IMG/VR virus record: IMGVR_UViG_3300025767_000017
Location: 1-59,501 of that record
Strand: one strand, 5' to 3'
Origin: a virus
DNA: 59,501 nucleotides
Within the stretch, counting starts at the first letter, position 1. Each line of letters starts with the position of its first letter. Below the pieces are notes generated by a model, which saw only the letters and a program-made list of their open reading frames with translations, made no database searches and was not told the DNA's origin. The translations under genes and the position numbers were made by a program. Of this stretch, positions 38,501 through 44,371 are shown one piece after another.

Positions 38501-40374
38501 CCTAGAGGGCAGCATAAATCAAATAGCGGCGGTTGATTAGTTTTTGTTTTTTCTTGAGCAAGGAGCCAAGTATTTTCGTGATAATGGAAAGTTTGGCCTC
38601 CATACTTGTTGCCTTGTGTAACAAAAACAGTCTCTAAGTCTAAAGGCATTGTATCAGAAGTTTCTATTAAACTAATCTGACGAGTATTGTTTATTGTAAC
38701 AAATTTAACTTGATAAATTTTTCCATTAACACGAATGTCAGTGTCGGCTACAAATGCGATTCTCATGCCTTCTGCTAAATCAACACCATCGATATTATAC
38801 CCTAGTTGTCCTTCGATAGTAGAAAAGACATCTTTTGTAAAGGTATCTATTAGATCAATATCAGTTTTTGCTTCAACACCAAAATTATATAATTTTAGTC
38901 CTGCTTCAAATTCAATAATAGGACGCTTGGCTCTAAATGTTTCGTCAATATTAACTGCTAATCCGTTGTATTCATAGCTTTTGATTAAAACATCTTTATG
39001 GAACCATTTATTATAACGACTCCAAGCATTTTTGTCTAAACTTGCACGATTGATTACTAGATAATCTTTGTCAACAGCGTATGCACTCGCATTTGCAAAA
39101 GGCAAATTATCAAAATTTTCTGAATCAAAAGGAACTAGTACGTCTTGGCTATACGCAGCAGGAATGATTAAATCTCGTTCATTTATTAAAACAATCTTAG
39201 ATCCAACGCCTTCGACGTACCACTGATCACGTGCATAAATTGCAGGAGAAACATCGCCTTGGAATGTTATCTTCATTCCGTTTGTTAATTCAACACCATT
39301 TGCACTAGTGTAATATTTTTTTCCTAAAATTTCATCAGTAACATTAAGAACTGTATTTTCTTCAATATCATAAATGCGTATAACTCCGCTTGTATCAATT
39401 GAGTTTTTGCTAATGTAAAATAGACGATTAGGTGCATTTAATGGAATAGTGAATTCAATTATACCTTTTTCGATATAGGCAACTGCAACACTTTCGCCTT
39501 CCTCACCTAGTTTAATAATGCCGTCAGGGTATAGTGTCGAAACATTAGTGTCAGCTTCAAATGATACACTACCGCTAGAAGGAAGAACTATAAATTCTCC
39601 TACATCATACAACGAATCGTTGCTATCATACAGTGTAGTATCAAATAATCCGTCAGTTCTTAGGCCTTCTGAACCAGCAGTAATAATGGAAACGCCAGGA
39701 GTAAAACTTCTACTAATTGCAATCGCCATAGGATGTCCAGGAGTATTGATTTCAAATCGATACTTCTGTCCTCTATAAAGTTTTAAATTAGGATTGCGTG
39801 TTAATCCATCATTGAACACATATGCTAGATTGTCGCCTTGATCTTCTAGTGTTACTGTATATGTACTAGTTACTTCTTTACTTTGACCTCTAACAGCAAC
39901 ACTTAAAGGGCCGTTTGGTGCCCAGTAGTATTCACGAAAGTTTGTAAACTTATCCCAATCAATATTTGGATTCCAAGAATAATATTCACTACTATTCAGT
40001 CTACTTTGATTAGTTGTATTCGCACCAAGAAAACTTAACATACCAATGTAATCATTATAATCTTTATAAAATGTTACATTGTCTAGACCATCTTTAATTA
40101 CAGTTGCAGGTTCTAACTGATAGCTTTCTCTATTTGACGAAACGTCACCGATATAGTTATCTGTTGTCTTGTAAGACTTTGCTGTTTTACGACCAACAAA
40201 TCCATTAAGTTTTTCAGCTTCTCCGGGCTGGATCATTTGATCCATAGTTGCTTGCAAAAACTTCCTATTAGCTTCTGTACGAAAGAATTTAGGGATTAAA
40301 TCACTTGCAGATCTATTATTGTTTGCGCCAGGAACTGGCAAAGAATTTTCGTTTTGATTGTTATTATTTGCCAT
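23500..40374 (-). CDS. 5624-residue baseplate/tail structural protein
   Basis: One uninterrupted 16.9-kb gene, starting in the 1-nt TAATG overlap with the gp6 stop, with GGAGG upstream. The N-terminus (IPKFFRTEANRKFLQATMDQM) leads to Tyr/Trp-rich segments. Several ~45-aa units resemble carbohydrate-binding W/Y modules (about 2290-2420: YNKGAIVKYKESLWKA; 3070-3170: NVNDVVVWRDDFYIA and KLNDIVYYNTNFWKA). Units with FGKSIDVSPDGEYLVIGIPG (2358-2385), and related ones near 3020, 3340 and 3445, look like FG-GAP/beta-propeller blades. Glycine units GxGYxxxPxxxFEGxGxGAT recur near 3870-3910 and 4240-4290. Neighbours (gp6, gp25) place it at the baseplate. The sugar-binding-like units suggest surface contact. 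Such very large proteins occur in marine T4-like phages; the exact role is unknown. Confidence 0.8.
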   Translation of the reverse strand: MANNNNQNENSLPVPGANNNRSASDLIPKFFRTEANRKFLQATMDQMIQPGEAEKLNGFVGRKTAKSYKTTDNYIGDVSSNRESYQLEPATVIKDGLDNVTFYKDYNDYIGMLSFLGANTTNQSRLNSSEYYSWNPNIDWDKFTNFREYYWAPNGPLSVAVRGQSKEVTSTYTVTLEDQGDNLAYVFNDGLTRNPNLKLYRGQKYRFEINTPGHPMAIAISRSFTPGVSIITAGSEGLRTDGLFDTTLYDSNDSLYDVGEFIVLPSSGSVSFEADTNVSTLYPDGIIKLGEEGESVAVAYIEKGIIEFTIPLNAPNRLFYISKNSIDTSGVIRIYDIEENTVLNVTDEILGKKYYTSANGVELTNGMKITFQGDVSPAIYARDQWYVEGVGSKIVLINERDLIIPAAYSQDVLVPFDSENFDNLPFANASAYAVDKDYLVINRASLDKNAWSRYNKWFHKDVLIKSYEYNGLAVNIDETFRAKRPIIEFEAGLKLYNFGVEAKTDIDLIDTFTKDVFSTIEGQLGYNIDGVDLAEGMRIAFVADTDIRVNGKIYQVKFVTINNTRQISLIETSDTMPLDLETVFVTQGNKYGGQTFHYHENTWLLAQEKTKTNQPPLFDLCCPLGNSYGDLNVFNSSTFRGTKIFSYKEGDTTNDVELGFPLSYRKLENSGDILFEFNLLNDTVSVQNVDTVITVKTDTANLRKYKNRTTFDYVNGWSSTPTQSKQYVVKQYTATNILNNNFEIDVFNNAGSLNDLKVIVYVNSKLKFRLTDYELDRINETALVRFYNDLLIDDVVTIKAYSSANKNNNGYYELPINLERNPLNDDITEFTLGEVIDHVDSMVGELTEFRGVFPGTSNLRDLGDLDKFGKRFVKHASPLNLSLYHLLNKEYNLIKALTFAGNEYSKFKRVFLETAESLGFDGETKQHVDKIIQEINKDKIKTQPFYFSDMISHGPSNTITYTVLDSRITSYALTTPFTLSTLSAKSVNVYLNSRQLVHGLDYTFDPDGYVLIDAGQEVDDIIEIYEYLSTDGTYIAPTPTKLGMYPKFTPELTIDDTYQTAEPSTTGPYKIYGEIENGFTKAGTRGWFYPIYTTPAAANAADLANGGSGTSHTSLFIGLNRVLYMPTTDSSYGVSDNVEYDAYPVGIPFIKGHDGSYIRAYLDFRDELLLDFEKRIFNNIKVDYNANTINVDKFVGGDFRTNEFTKTEVDRSLLSNFTQWLAYVDNDYTDNYFYDRLNPFTFNYSSATNAQGQTNPGFWRGLYKRAFDTDRPHSHPWEMQGFKIKPSWWNEVYGTAPYTRDNLILWTDIQEGKIAEPGNIRYDLDYARPGLLGFIPVDSLGKLKHPQESGYVRQFILRQSTGNFKFGDEAPVETAWRRSSDYPFAIINSLVLNKPSSTIGEAFDLSRAITNLVGQKIYSTTGKNIVLSDLIFPNTYNDTTRINTAGLVNYIYNLVASDVLTVYQDYQTNVKSITNQLGIKLGGFSDKQKINLILDSRSPQQQLEEGGIYVPQENYQLFLNTSSPQSVAVYSGVVVEKSANGFIIRGYNNQVPFFDYYAPITGAKAVPITVGGISEVTSEWRARTVFPQDVIVENNNSYYRVIKTFTSGDAFSTDNLAKLPDLPIVGGKTALFKRNFDTATALSLPYGTTLKTSQEVVDFLLGYGARLNDLGFDFNYVELDGSVNNWDQSAREFLFWTTQGWASGTVITISPAANKFNFTKDYYVVDDINDAFYNYSILQANGQPLTSEFNSLLRNKNSFGIETVDTEDGLYSVVLPLVQKEHVILIDNTTVFNDIIFQPRTGYRQERIKISGYRAANWNGSLNIPGFIYDDAKVTDWAIWKDYGIGSLVKYKQFYYVAIENVPGAATFNTNSWFRLSEKPEPELITNFDYRTNQFTDFYSLDAQGFDPELQKMAKHFTGFQKRQYLANIIPDDVSQYKFYQGFIQDKGTKNALSKMFTALSSAGQDSLEFYEEWALQVGRYGAIDDIAQVEYNLKQDKMQESPQAIELVTSLPLTNFDKHYRILAHEAYDKPLDYTHAPFPTTPLSREVIKTGGFVREEDVTFVAGTTAELPLGNVNLLGLGDYIWVTEVQENPWNVYQHVSLETDVLALDNNNETSIVSGDPLVELTLNRWASSLVQPLDIIGVRAATEFDLEGLYVVDSVNLDKIKIRISTDITPTSFLNQKFLLTKLRSVRTTTLEEANTLAQNKLYDGQRFWIEQYNNDWAVIENSKVYSRNQTIINNTAFLSDRQNFSESMAVTSDNRNLFISSSTDNNGKVDYYRRTNESSELKIDQEILSPDRVLPWKSNTTFFKGDKVVYDLDSSRTYYTAIASHVSGDQFDDEEIATHWTAIASPITLYDPTNSEFGKSIDVSPDGEYLVIGIPGASNVKTKFTGDFDSTVTYNKGAIVKYKESLWKANREILPEIEAQPFTSFDSYINISEQSDADSTSLTLLVSGDPGLPNNVVDHFLVRAPKDMYTGTNGTSQVNGASSAGDRINLYWNRRSFSYPTTDIYLPFDNQIPEITTSVLSKEHIIQQKIDHIFFIEAFVTLPTKGDIVQTDTGSAEVYYVSTYRDSAVLYLINTNGIFGIIGELFNSEDNFVGFYSEENTYNTSDAVAGYWLFKTYQIGEDPTPQTTEVSSNNGFTYSNNSRYYDVGRGLVYADVRKLADIIAEQPLNVYSNIQDTITSVGPYVNRNNQASFINHLAYFGDNGGIESSKNSTKFVIRTSKIYSDIIYPRFIANGPLSENPTLINIKYFDNENFNLAQSGFIVSDITRTDAVIQDMWDGYIDFDFTEFDFQGNVFEPEVGDILVDVQIPRDGQGGLARNSTTTSAAEVMLYQRNFNAVRVYVNVLTQAEFEQKTNRTDLTVGGRFQQLTNIGRFNIKRLSRSGSDPDQSTGRISDVNNDIVLGSSLIGKLLVIDAERNFPATTTWDNILPVTDQEYYFFNEDIITGVARAANPPFSLNKDYTQVYNIPADKTGSLGPLNQGAVSIYRKDANGVYQYQITLVSEYAAKDKRFGTQVKITQTGNDYTLMISNEPTGAARDEALEWRQNPGSIEIYKHGVDNSQTFKGLYQFDSAYNVNDVVVWRDDFYIARKSSTVTQDNITDSIYWNKISWKRAKDENYRGTFDTSISYKLNDIVYYNTNFWKATTNVPKAEGVPTASNTSWETVDSKIDYLGLLPNLTLNAYYSESVYDPETNISQFAEKFDISDDAQVLVVTTKLELSDSSYQKQLAIYRLNDKKYVLDQIINAPASSFELQDHDNNAGTSDVWINKNLWADSVSINPAGTKIAVSVPLDDALSVDQGAVWIYSYDTATEKFGTINGVDINGVTVTIPNTVINSPNNEAVERFGYSIAFGNENLLISSQNGDQLIPTRFDTYSNTLADRAYVLDTTSEERLETTFDNNFTSFKNIKVDKGTIYVYENVQDSLVYSEQLIFKDTQTDFGRNLLINNNHIYTGIPNFISGDYRGAVLDYRKTKNKKSWNILRSSITPVDISKIKGVFLYNKRTNQIVSYIDYIDAVQGKIAGVADQEITFKTPYDPASYNVGLLSDETVDPAKHWNQSHVGQIWWNISNARFNYAYQGSTTFQRNEWNTLLPGASIDIYEWVESDYLPSQWNQLADTDNGVPLGISGTALYGDTKYSAKLSYDDISQTFSTKYYFWVENKLTIPTIENRRLNCVNIKDLIQSPRENGYRYISFIGDNKFVLNNFNNLITSDDLVLNIRYSTGNNDAQNEHKQYQLLSDKLATSKPNFDIERKWFDSLIGFDSNNRIVPDPKIPVAKRQGIQNRPRQGMFVNRVEALKQSVERINLVLSENLIVDEYNISPLLLKEEVPTIAGKEYDIQIDTFEELEFISTNKLTPAILTPVIVNGRVIRVAITNPGRGYKVAPSYQFEGAGTGATLDITINNLGQITNVEVLTQGSDYTEATLLTVRKFTVLVLADSTSFNKWALYEWNTSLNRWFRTSIQDYNVTAYWDYIDWYDAGYNQFTDVDYTVDSSYQLSSINDTIGDIIKINNVGTGGWLLLEKESNQNTEDYTINYKTVGRQNGTIQFKDSLYDYAKNTTGYDNKSYDSVFYDNNPVKELRIILETIRDNIFVTDLEIEYNQLFFASLRYILSEQPNVDWMFKTSFISATHKLGALKQDITFQYNNLEDFESYVREVKPYSTNIREFVDNYENLDNTRSSISDFDLPPYYNTITGKITPSNATIDSNVIVGAEDNTTVYPRKHWSDNLGYQIKEIKLSDSGTGYTFVPTVRFEGGGGTGATAKAVIAYGKVTHILVTNTGNGYTTAPSVIIEGPQNEISTPAAATAILGNGLVRTPHIRVKFDRLSGKYTYETILKQTLHTGTGAETRFNLPYPIDLNNDKVQIFVDGIEQLRSKYTYSNVEDNTSTYTREKGRIIFAKPPSLGAVIEIKYQLPMSMLSAEDRILHSYNPSANMYSRELSQLMSGIDYGGVEVRSFDFQGVSGWDTRGWFSDQWDQFDNTFEDEVFTADGSTIAVQLSAPLEAGAVYNLYKNGVRIDATDFVAGTPAVPGVPAVPGLPADAEYNNGALITENNGTVFDRALTVNGLKLVVAGAVGGQLAVPDEWAKKTARTFELITDPNGAGINTTHQRNFIKTLRGDAGTWHAGIPTIQRVAYNGGSTYTPNWLEDVNVASYAGLQAFNDSVAQKDMVWYKNINGNNPPTQRRDIEEIFEHVFHTVHAFGIPGAVPGSIDAVEMNPDIRINNEPSFDWKNTAIHLAMKEAIDAGLYDPSGYATDWNTDPEKAAVAYTEYTYLVNWSMWDMSVYWDNGTLSPEWDDSLKTPAGMLANNPLGYALFNTYFAPVLSKPDFATIESIFGENDTGVSGYVVDELVGGTPEVAAIPEVPGSSATNVNAITNSITGDGVTDVIYVQDLGIEILEGDLFVVRKITSDGSIIPDETGYDTALSGGDLLYTSATGVNAEDIITDGDGFISAAASAGPEELVPGQIFDTLDIKVYTRESGGQGKIFSQSYRLDTTVTTYELGVIPSSVDSIIVKIDNVILSRENADYTINWKLGTVTIDNTIPSFVDNATLSIVTVAQAGQNILDFGNYIADESTITFETQVRFQADLDIFVSVDGVKQTVTFNESPLTGNVTFTFDTVPTVDSVIYYALFDSNTQINYSQMKKDTFTGNGSTVNFTLSSAPFYNRPTQHNLIVKVGNNILSPGYNVQYTIPANSQREYLLETFQNQPGSLLTEDIKVFLNGTEIFTPTSWRFDIANSSVVLTDDVGIPGDIVELYVITDGEYTLTSPTTVTLTNAPADEATVEIFQFSNHDILGIERINYNVVSRVTLQLENPDYNTYNRLSVGEINLRVPAIDSKYVWVIKNGILLTPDVDYAISDSKNKVQLAVIPDKFDTIDVMHFTAEENVSKFSYRQFKDILNRTHFKRLDASATTLAQPLNYYDLRIEVTDSSLLSEPNKGQNLPGIIFINGERIEYFVKEGNLLRQIRRGTLGTGIKETHAVGSKVFDQNISKTIPYSDSNIVQNFTADGVTALFDVSASTSSINELEVFVAGQRMRKNSINTFIPVFELDSPEGDYENTAEVIFNIETQQIELKVVPVEGSRVTIIKKQGKIWNEGTKSLGKTENAIARFLRAGTSELPE

Positions 40375-43300
40375 TAGTAACTAAAGCCTCCGCTTGATGT
40401 TGATGAAGTTGTTGTTGCACTTGTTATTCCTGTAGTTGCTGTGGTTACACTTGTGATAACTTTACCGCTAGCTTGTAATTCAGTAGCAGTTATTTCGTCG
40501 ATAATTTCTATATCTGAAACTTGAGCAGAACTTATAAAGATTTCATCTAATTCAGATTTAATTTCAAATAAACTTCCAAAAGATTGTGTTCCTTGTCTAG
40601 GTACAATAATTATACTAAATAGTCTCGGAGTTAACGAATTCATTATATAAGCACTAAGTTCTTGGAAGTAGAATGTTTCACCAAAGTCCCAATTTTCGAT
40701 AGCAAAAAATCTATTAATTGCTTCTATAATATCAGACTTTAGTTCATTTTCGTTAACTACTATATCTTTATTTCTTACAATTTTAAACTTTACTTGAAGA
40801 TCTACGTTGGCTTTGTTTCCAAATAGTATTTTATACTTAACCGGATGATAAATCATTTCGTCACTAATTGACTTAATTGCATTAATATCATTTCCGTAGG
40901 CTCTAAATAATTGATCATTACTGGCAGGCAGCGGCTTGACTGAAATTGCATTATTCACATACTTTCTCATTTCAGTATCATAATTTTTAGTTAACAAATA
41001 TGTATCAATAATATTACTTGCACTTGGATCAATTCTGTAATTTGAGTCTGCAACATGTACATAGTGAAACTTTAAGTTGCTTCTTCCAGTATATGCTTTA
41101 TAATTAGAATTTAGAGTTGTATTTCCTAATGCCTTGTTTAGTGTTTTAAATACTTTTTCTTCTAACAAATAAAATACTTGTCCTTCGTCGTGAAGACTAT
41201 ATGCTCCTATAGCATTTTCGTTTTGTCTAATTTTGATTTCACTAGTAGTATTTGCAAAGTATTTAAAATCTTCTGCGCCATCAGACGTAGTATATTTTTT
41301 TTGAAATATTATTTTGTCAGCATCTTCAACTAAACTATTAGTTGGGTCAACTATTACGTCAAATAAATCTAGATCATCTACAACACCGTCATCGTCAAGA
41401 TCAAAAAACTGTACTTGTATTTTTCTTGTATCTACATATCCTTCAATATCTCTATATGCATCGCTAATGGTCCATGTAAAATCTTTCGAATATGATTTAG
41501 TATCGCCCGGTACTGCATTAATGCTCAGGACATCTATTTTATCACGAACGATTTGACCAATTGACGGATCATAGATTTTATCAGCGCTATCAAAAAAGAA
41601 TCTAATCTCATTTTCACTTTCAAAAATATATCTCTGATTTCTATGTGTAATAGTATATTTTTCGCCGTTTGTTTTAAACCACAACATCCAACTTGCGTCT
41701 AAGTTTTCGCCAGTTATATCTCCTGATTTTCCTAATGAGAAACTATTAACTGTATTAATATTTTCAGCAAGTATTAATGCCCATGCTCTTGTTTCGACAT
41801 CGTATCGTAATGCAAAATCATTATAAGCAAATGTTTGATCGATGATTTGTACTTTTAAATCATCCACTAAAGTATTTGATATCTTAGGCATAACTTGTAC
41901 TATCAAACTTCCATCATTTATCACATCTGATAAAATAACATCTCCTACATTAGTTACACTAACTGTATCGCCTTCGCCTGATACGCTTACTACACTTGTC
42001 CATTTGTAAATTGATGCGCCTTTTTTATTAGCATTAGTAGTAAGTGTGCCGTCTGGGACATAATACTGTTGAACTCCTTGAGATGTGGCCGGAGCAGTAA
42101 ATTTAAGCATTGTTCCTGCTTCGACAAATCTTAAATTATTAGTTGTAAATGTTCCAACTTTAAATACAGAGTTAGTGTCAGACGACGAAGTAAATACTCC
42201 TGTATTTCTATTTGTAGATTGGTCGTAGTTTTTCCAAACTATACTTAGATCAGTTGTTAATATTTTTGGAAATTCACTAAAGTAAAAGTTTTTCAATGAT
42301 GATGATTCTATAATACCATTAATTGTATTATAAATAACGCCTTCAATATCACTCTGAGTTGCAAACGTAAAATCAGTTTTTGTCTCGTATATTTCTTTAT
42401 AAATTACGCCGTCGTCTGCAAAAAGACTTGTATTAGAATACTTTCCACTTGCATCTTTTAAATCAAAGTATCTACTAATACCGCTTGATATTCTGTTAGT
42501 GCTTTTTGTTTTAATAATATCTTGACTAATTGCCAATGGTCCAATATTATAATCTTCACCTGTAATTAAACGGTTTTGTGTATAATATGTAGTAGGTGCA
42601 TTTTGTTTAATACTTGCATTTGATTCAGTAGTGCTGCTGTTAGAAACTGTGTAGTTTAAACGCATACCTAATGTAAGTGTTTCAAGCGTACCATTTCTGC
42701 CTTGATAAGGAATTTCAATATTAACATTGCCGATAGAATTTGGTGTTATAACCATATTAGCATTAGCACTAGTTCTATAATATACCTTAAAGTTACCTGC
42801 TGGAAGGTTGCCAAAAACGCCGTCACTAAAAACTAAGTTAATTCTATCGCCAATTCTAGTAACAACAGAGAATATGTTTCTCACGCCTTCAAATAAGCTG
42901 TTGTAGATTATGTTATTGCCTTCAACGTTAGCTAATTTAGTCCACTGTGTTGTTTCAAAACCGTTAGAGTCTACATTGTAAAGCCAAACATCGTCGTTAT
43001 TAATGTTTTCAGAATCTACTGCAATTATTTGATTTGGAATAGGATTTGAAACACTAAACGGTCCAGAGTCTAGTCTTCCTTGACGGAAGTGCATAAAAAA
43101 TCCTGTATTATTAGAGCCGGCGCCTTGGCCGTCATCTCTAAACAAAAATGCAGGACTTGTACCAGGAAGCGGTGGTTCTTCTACAATACGAGTTCCTTGA
43201 ATGTCAGTACTTACTGCTTCAAATCGTGTGCTTACGCCTTCGATTTGTTTGCTGAACGGGTAGATTGCACTACCAGTGTTGGTTGCATTAAATCTATATT

Positions 43301-43856
43301 TTTGTGTTTGTACTCCGTCAATTTCTTGACTTTTTAATGGATTGCCTATAGAGTTTTGTACAGGTAGCGCTGCATTAAGAATTTTAATAAACTGTTCAAA
43401 ATAATTTAAGTTAGTTTGATCATTCCACTTAACAACTCTACCTGCAAGTTTTGCATTAGCACTATCTGTAATATTTTCAGTTGTTTTAACAGTTACAATT
43501 TTTAACAATCCATTTGCTGCTTGATTTCTGCGAGGATTATAAGATAACATACGTGCAAGACGTAGAATTGATTCTCTACGTTCTGCTGTTTCAAGGAAGT
43601 TTTCTCTAGCATTTAGGTCAATACGGAAAGACAAGTTTTGACCAAGGAATGCAATCATATCAATTAGCGCAAGATATTCGCTTGACTCAATATAATCATT
43701 AAAATCTTCTGGGTAATTTTGACGCAGATAATTGATCATTGTACGACGAAGATTGTCAAAGTCATAACTTTGGAAATCAGCGTTTCTAAATGATTGGTAA
43801 ATTCTTTTCCAGTCTTCAGTTACTAATAACCTTGACTGTCTATCGCTTGAAGACAT
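40374..43856 (-). CDS. gp6: Baseplate wedge protein gp6-like
   Basis: 1160 aa, well above the ~660 aa of T4 gp6. The N-terminal region is the best-conserved part of the family: NYLRQNYPEDFNDYIESSEY, LIDMIAFLGQNLSFRIDLNARENFL, then ERRESILRLARMLSYNPR. The rest is beta-rich, with an inserted central part. The C-terminus (NRFFAIENWDFGETFYFQELSAYI, LTPRLFSIIIVPRQG) resembles the gp6/J-type baseplate wedge core. In T4, gp6 dimers join wedges into the ring around the hub. Its place next to gp25 fits the conserved gp25-gp6 order. A Ser/Thr-rich tail ends the protein. AAGGAAA precedes the ATG and a late box GATAAATA lies 24 bp further up. Confidence 0.88.
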   Translation of the reverse strand: MSSSDRQSRLLVTEDWKRIYQSFRNADFQSYDFDNLRRTMINYLRQNYPEDFNDYIESSEYLALIDMIAFLGQNLSFRIDLNARENFLETAERRESILRLARMLSYNPRRNQAANGLLKIVTVKTTENITDSANAKLAGRVVKWNDQTNLNYFEQFIKILNAALPVQNSIGNPLKSQEIDGVQTQKYRFNATNTGSAIYPFSKQIEGVSTRFEAVSTDIQGTRIVEEPPLPGTSPAFLFRDDGQGAGSNNTGFFMHFRQGRLDSGPFSVSNPIPNQIIAVDSENINNDDVWLYNVDSNGFETTQWTKLANVEGNNIIYNSLFEGVRNIFSVVTRIGDRINLVFSDGVFGNLPAGNFKVYYRTSANANMVITPNSIGNVNIEIPYQGRNGTLETLTLGMRLNYTVSNSSTTESNASIKQNAPTTYYTQNRLITGEDYNIGPLAISQDIIKTKSTNRISSGISRYFDLKDASGKYSNTSLFADDGVIYKEIYETKTDFTFATQSDIEGVIYNTINGIIESSSLKNFYFSEFPKILTTDLSIVWKNYDQSTNRNTGVFTSSSDTNSVFKVGTFTTNNLRFVEAGTMLKFTAPATSQGVQQYYVPDGTLTTNANKKGASIYKWTSVVSVSGEGDTVSVTNVGDVILSDVINDGSLIVQVMPKISNTLVDDLKVQIIDQTFAYNDFALRYDVETRAWALILAENINTVNSFSLGKSGDITGENLDASWMLWFKTNGEKYTITHRNQRYIFESENEIRFFFDSADKIYDPSIGQIVRDKIDVLSINAVPGDTKSYSKDFTWTISDAYRDIEGYVDTRKIQVQFFDLDDDGVVDDLDLFDVIVDPTNSLVEDADKIIFQKKYTTSDGAEDFKYFANTTSEIKIRQNENAIGAYSLHDEGQVFYLLEEKVFKTLNKALGNTTLNSNYKAYTGRSNLKFHYVHVADSNYRIDPSASNIIDTYLLTKNYDTEMRKYVNNAISVKPLPASNDQLFRAYGNDINAIKSISDEMIYHPVKYKILFGNKANVDLQVKFKIVRNKDIVVNENELKSDIIEAINRFFAIENWDFGETFYFQELSAYIMNSLTPRLFSIIIVPRQGTQSFGSLFEIKSELDEIFISSAQVSDIEIIDEITATELQASGKVITSVTTATTGITSATTTSSTSSGGFSY

Positions 43857-43880
43857 GTACGTTTCCTTGTTTACTGATAA

Positions 43881-43888
43881 TATTTATC
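43881..43888 (-). promoter_or_regulatory. Late promoter box GATAAATA
   Basis: Complement of TATTTATC in the 65-bp gap between gp25 and gp6, 24 bp before the gp6 ATG. It matches NATAAATA. The adjoining 10-bp palindrome TCTTATAAGA is at 43887-43896. Confidence 0.6.
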
Positions 43889-43921
43889 TTATAAGAAAAA
43901 GTGCGTATTTAATTTTTATCT

Positions 43922-44359
43922 TTAAAGAAGGCCGTTTTTTTGATCAAATTTAAATTTAAGTTGTTCAGAAATACTATAAGGAATATAGGATATTGAACAA
44001 TCAATGCTTATTCCTTGTTCGTACGTATCAACTACTATTTCGTTTGCTTGTATTCTAGGATCAAAGTTTACAATACTAGTAACATTTTGAACAATTGCTT
44101 CTTGAATAGCTGGCGTAAACGGTTCAAATAATAAGTCCCATATTATACATCCAAATGTAGGATCGCTTAATTTTTCACCTTGTCTTATATGGAAATGATT
44201 AATTAAATCTTGTTTAATGAGCTCAAGATCGTACAGTGAAAAACTGTTATTTGCAGAATTGGATGTACTAAATCCCCTATAGGCTCTACCAGCTACTGCT
44301 GGACGAGCTGTTGCAGGTACTGTAACACGTTGATAAAGATTTTTTTCTAAGCTACTCAT
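43922..44359 (-). CDS. gp25: Baseplate wedge protein gp25 (GPW/gp25 family)
   Basis: 145 aa, close to T4 gp25 (132 aa). Shows the GPW/gp25 signature: DLELIKQDLINHFHIRQGEKLSDPTFGC, then IIWDLLFEPFTPAIQEAIVQNV, FDPRI and a strand pair (VVDTYEQGISIDCSISYI). This protein initiates sheath assembly at the inner baseplate and contacts gp6 and gp53 in T4. A ~30-aa basic/Ala-rich N-terminal stretch precedes the core. It starts 12 bp after the gp5 stop with only a weak ribosome binding site (TAGGG), consistent with translation from the gp5 transcript. Confidence 0.93.
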   Translation of the reverse strand: MSSLEKNLYQRVTVPATARPAVAGRAYRGFSTSNSANNSFSLYDLELIKQDLINHFHIRQGEKLSDPTFGCIIWDLLFEPFTPAIQEAIVQNVTSIVNFDPRIQANEIVVDTYEQGISIDCSISYIPYSISEQLKFKFDQKNGLL

Positions 44360-44371
44360 ACTATATTTACC

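Noticed and set aside
44364-44371. GGTAAATA as a late promoter for gp25
   Set aside because: It ends 4 nt before the ATG, leaving no room for a leader and ribosome binding site, and one base departs from the box.
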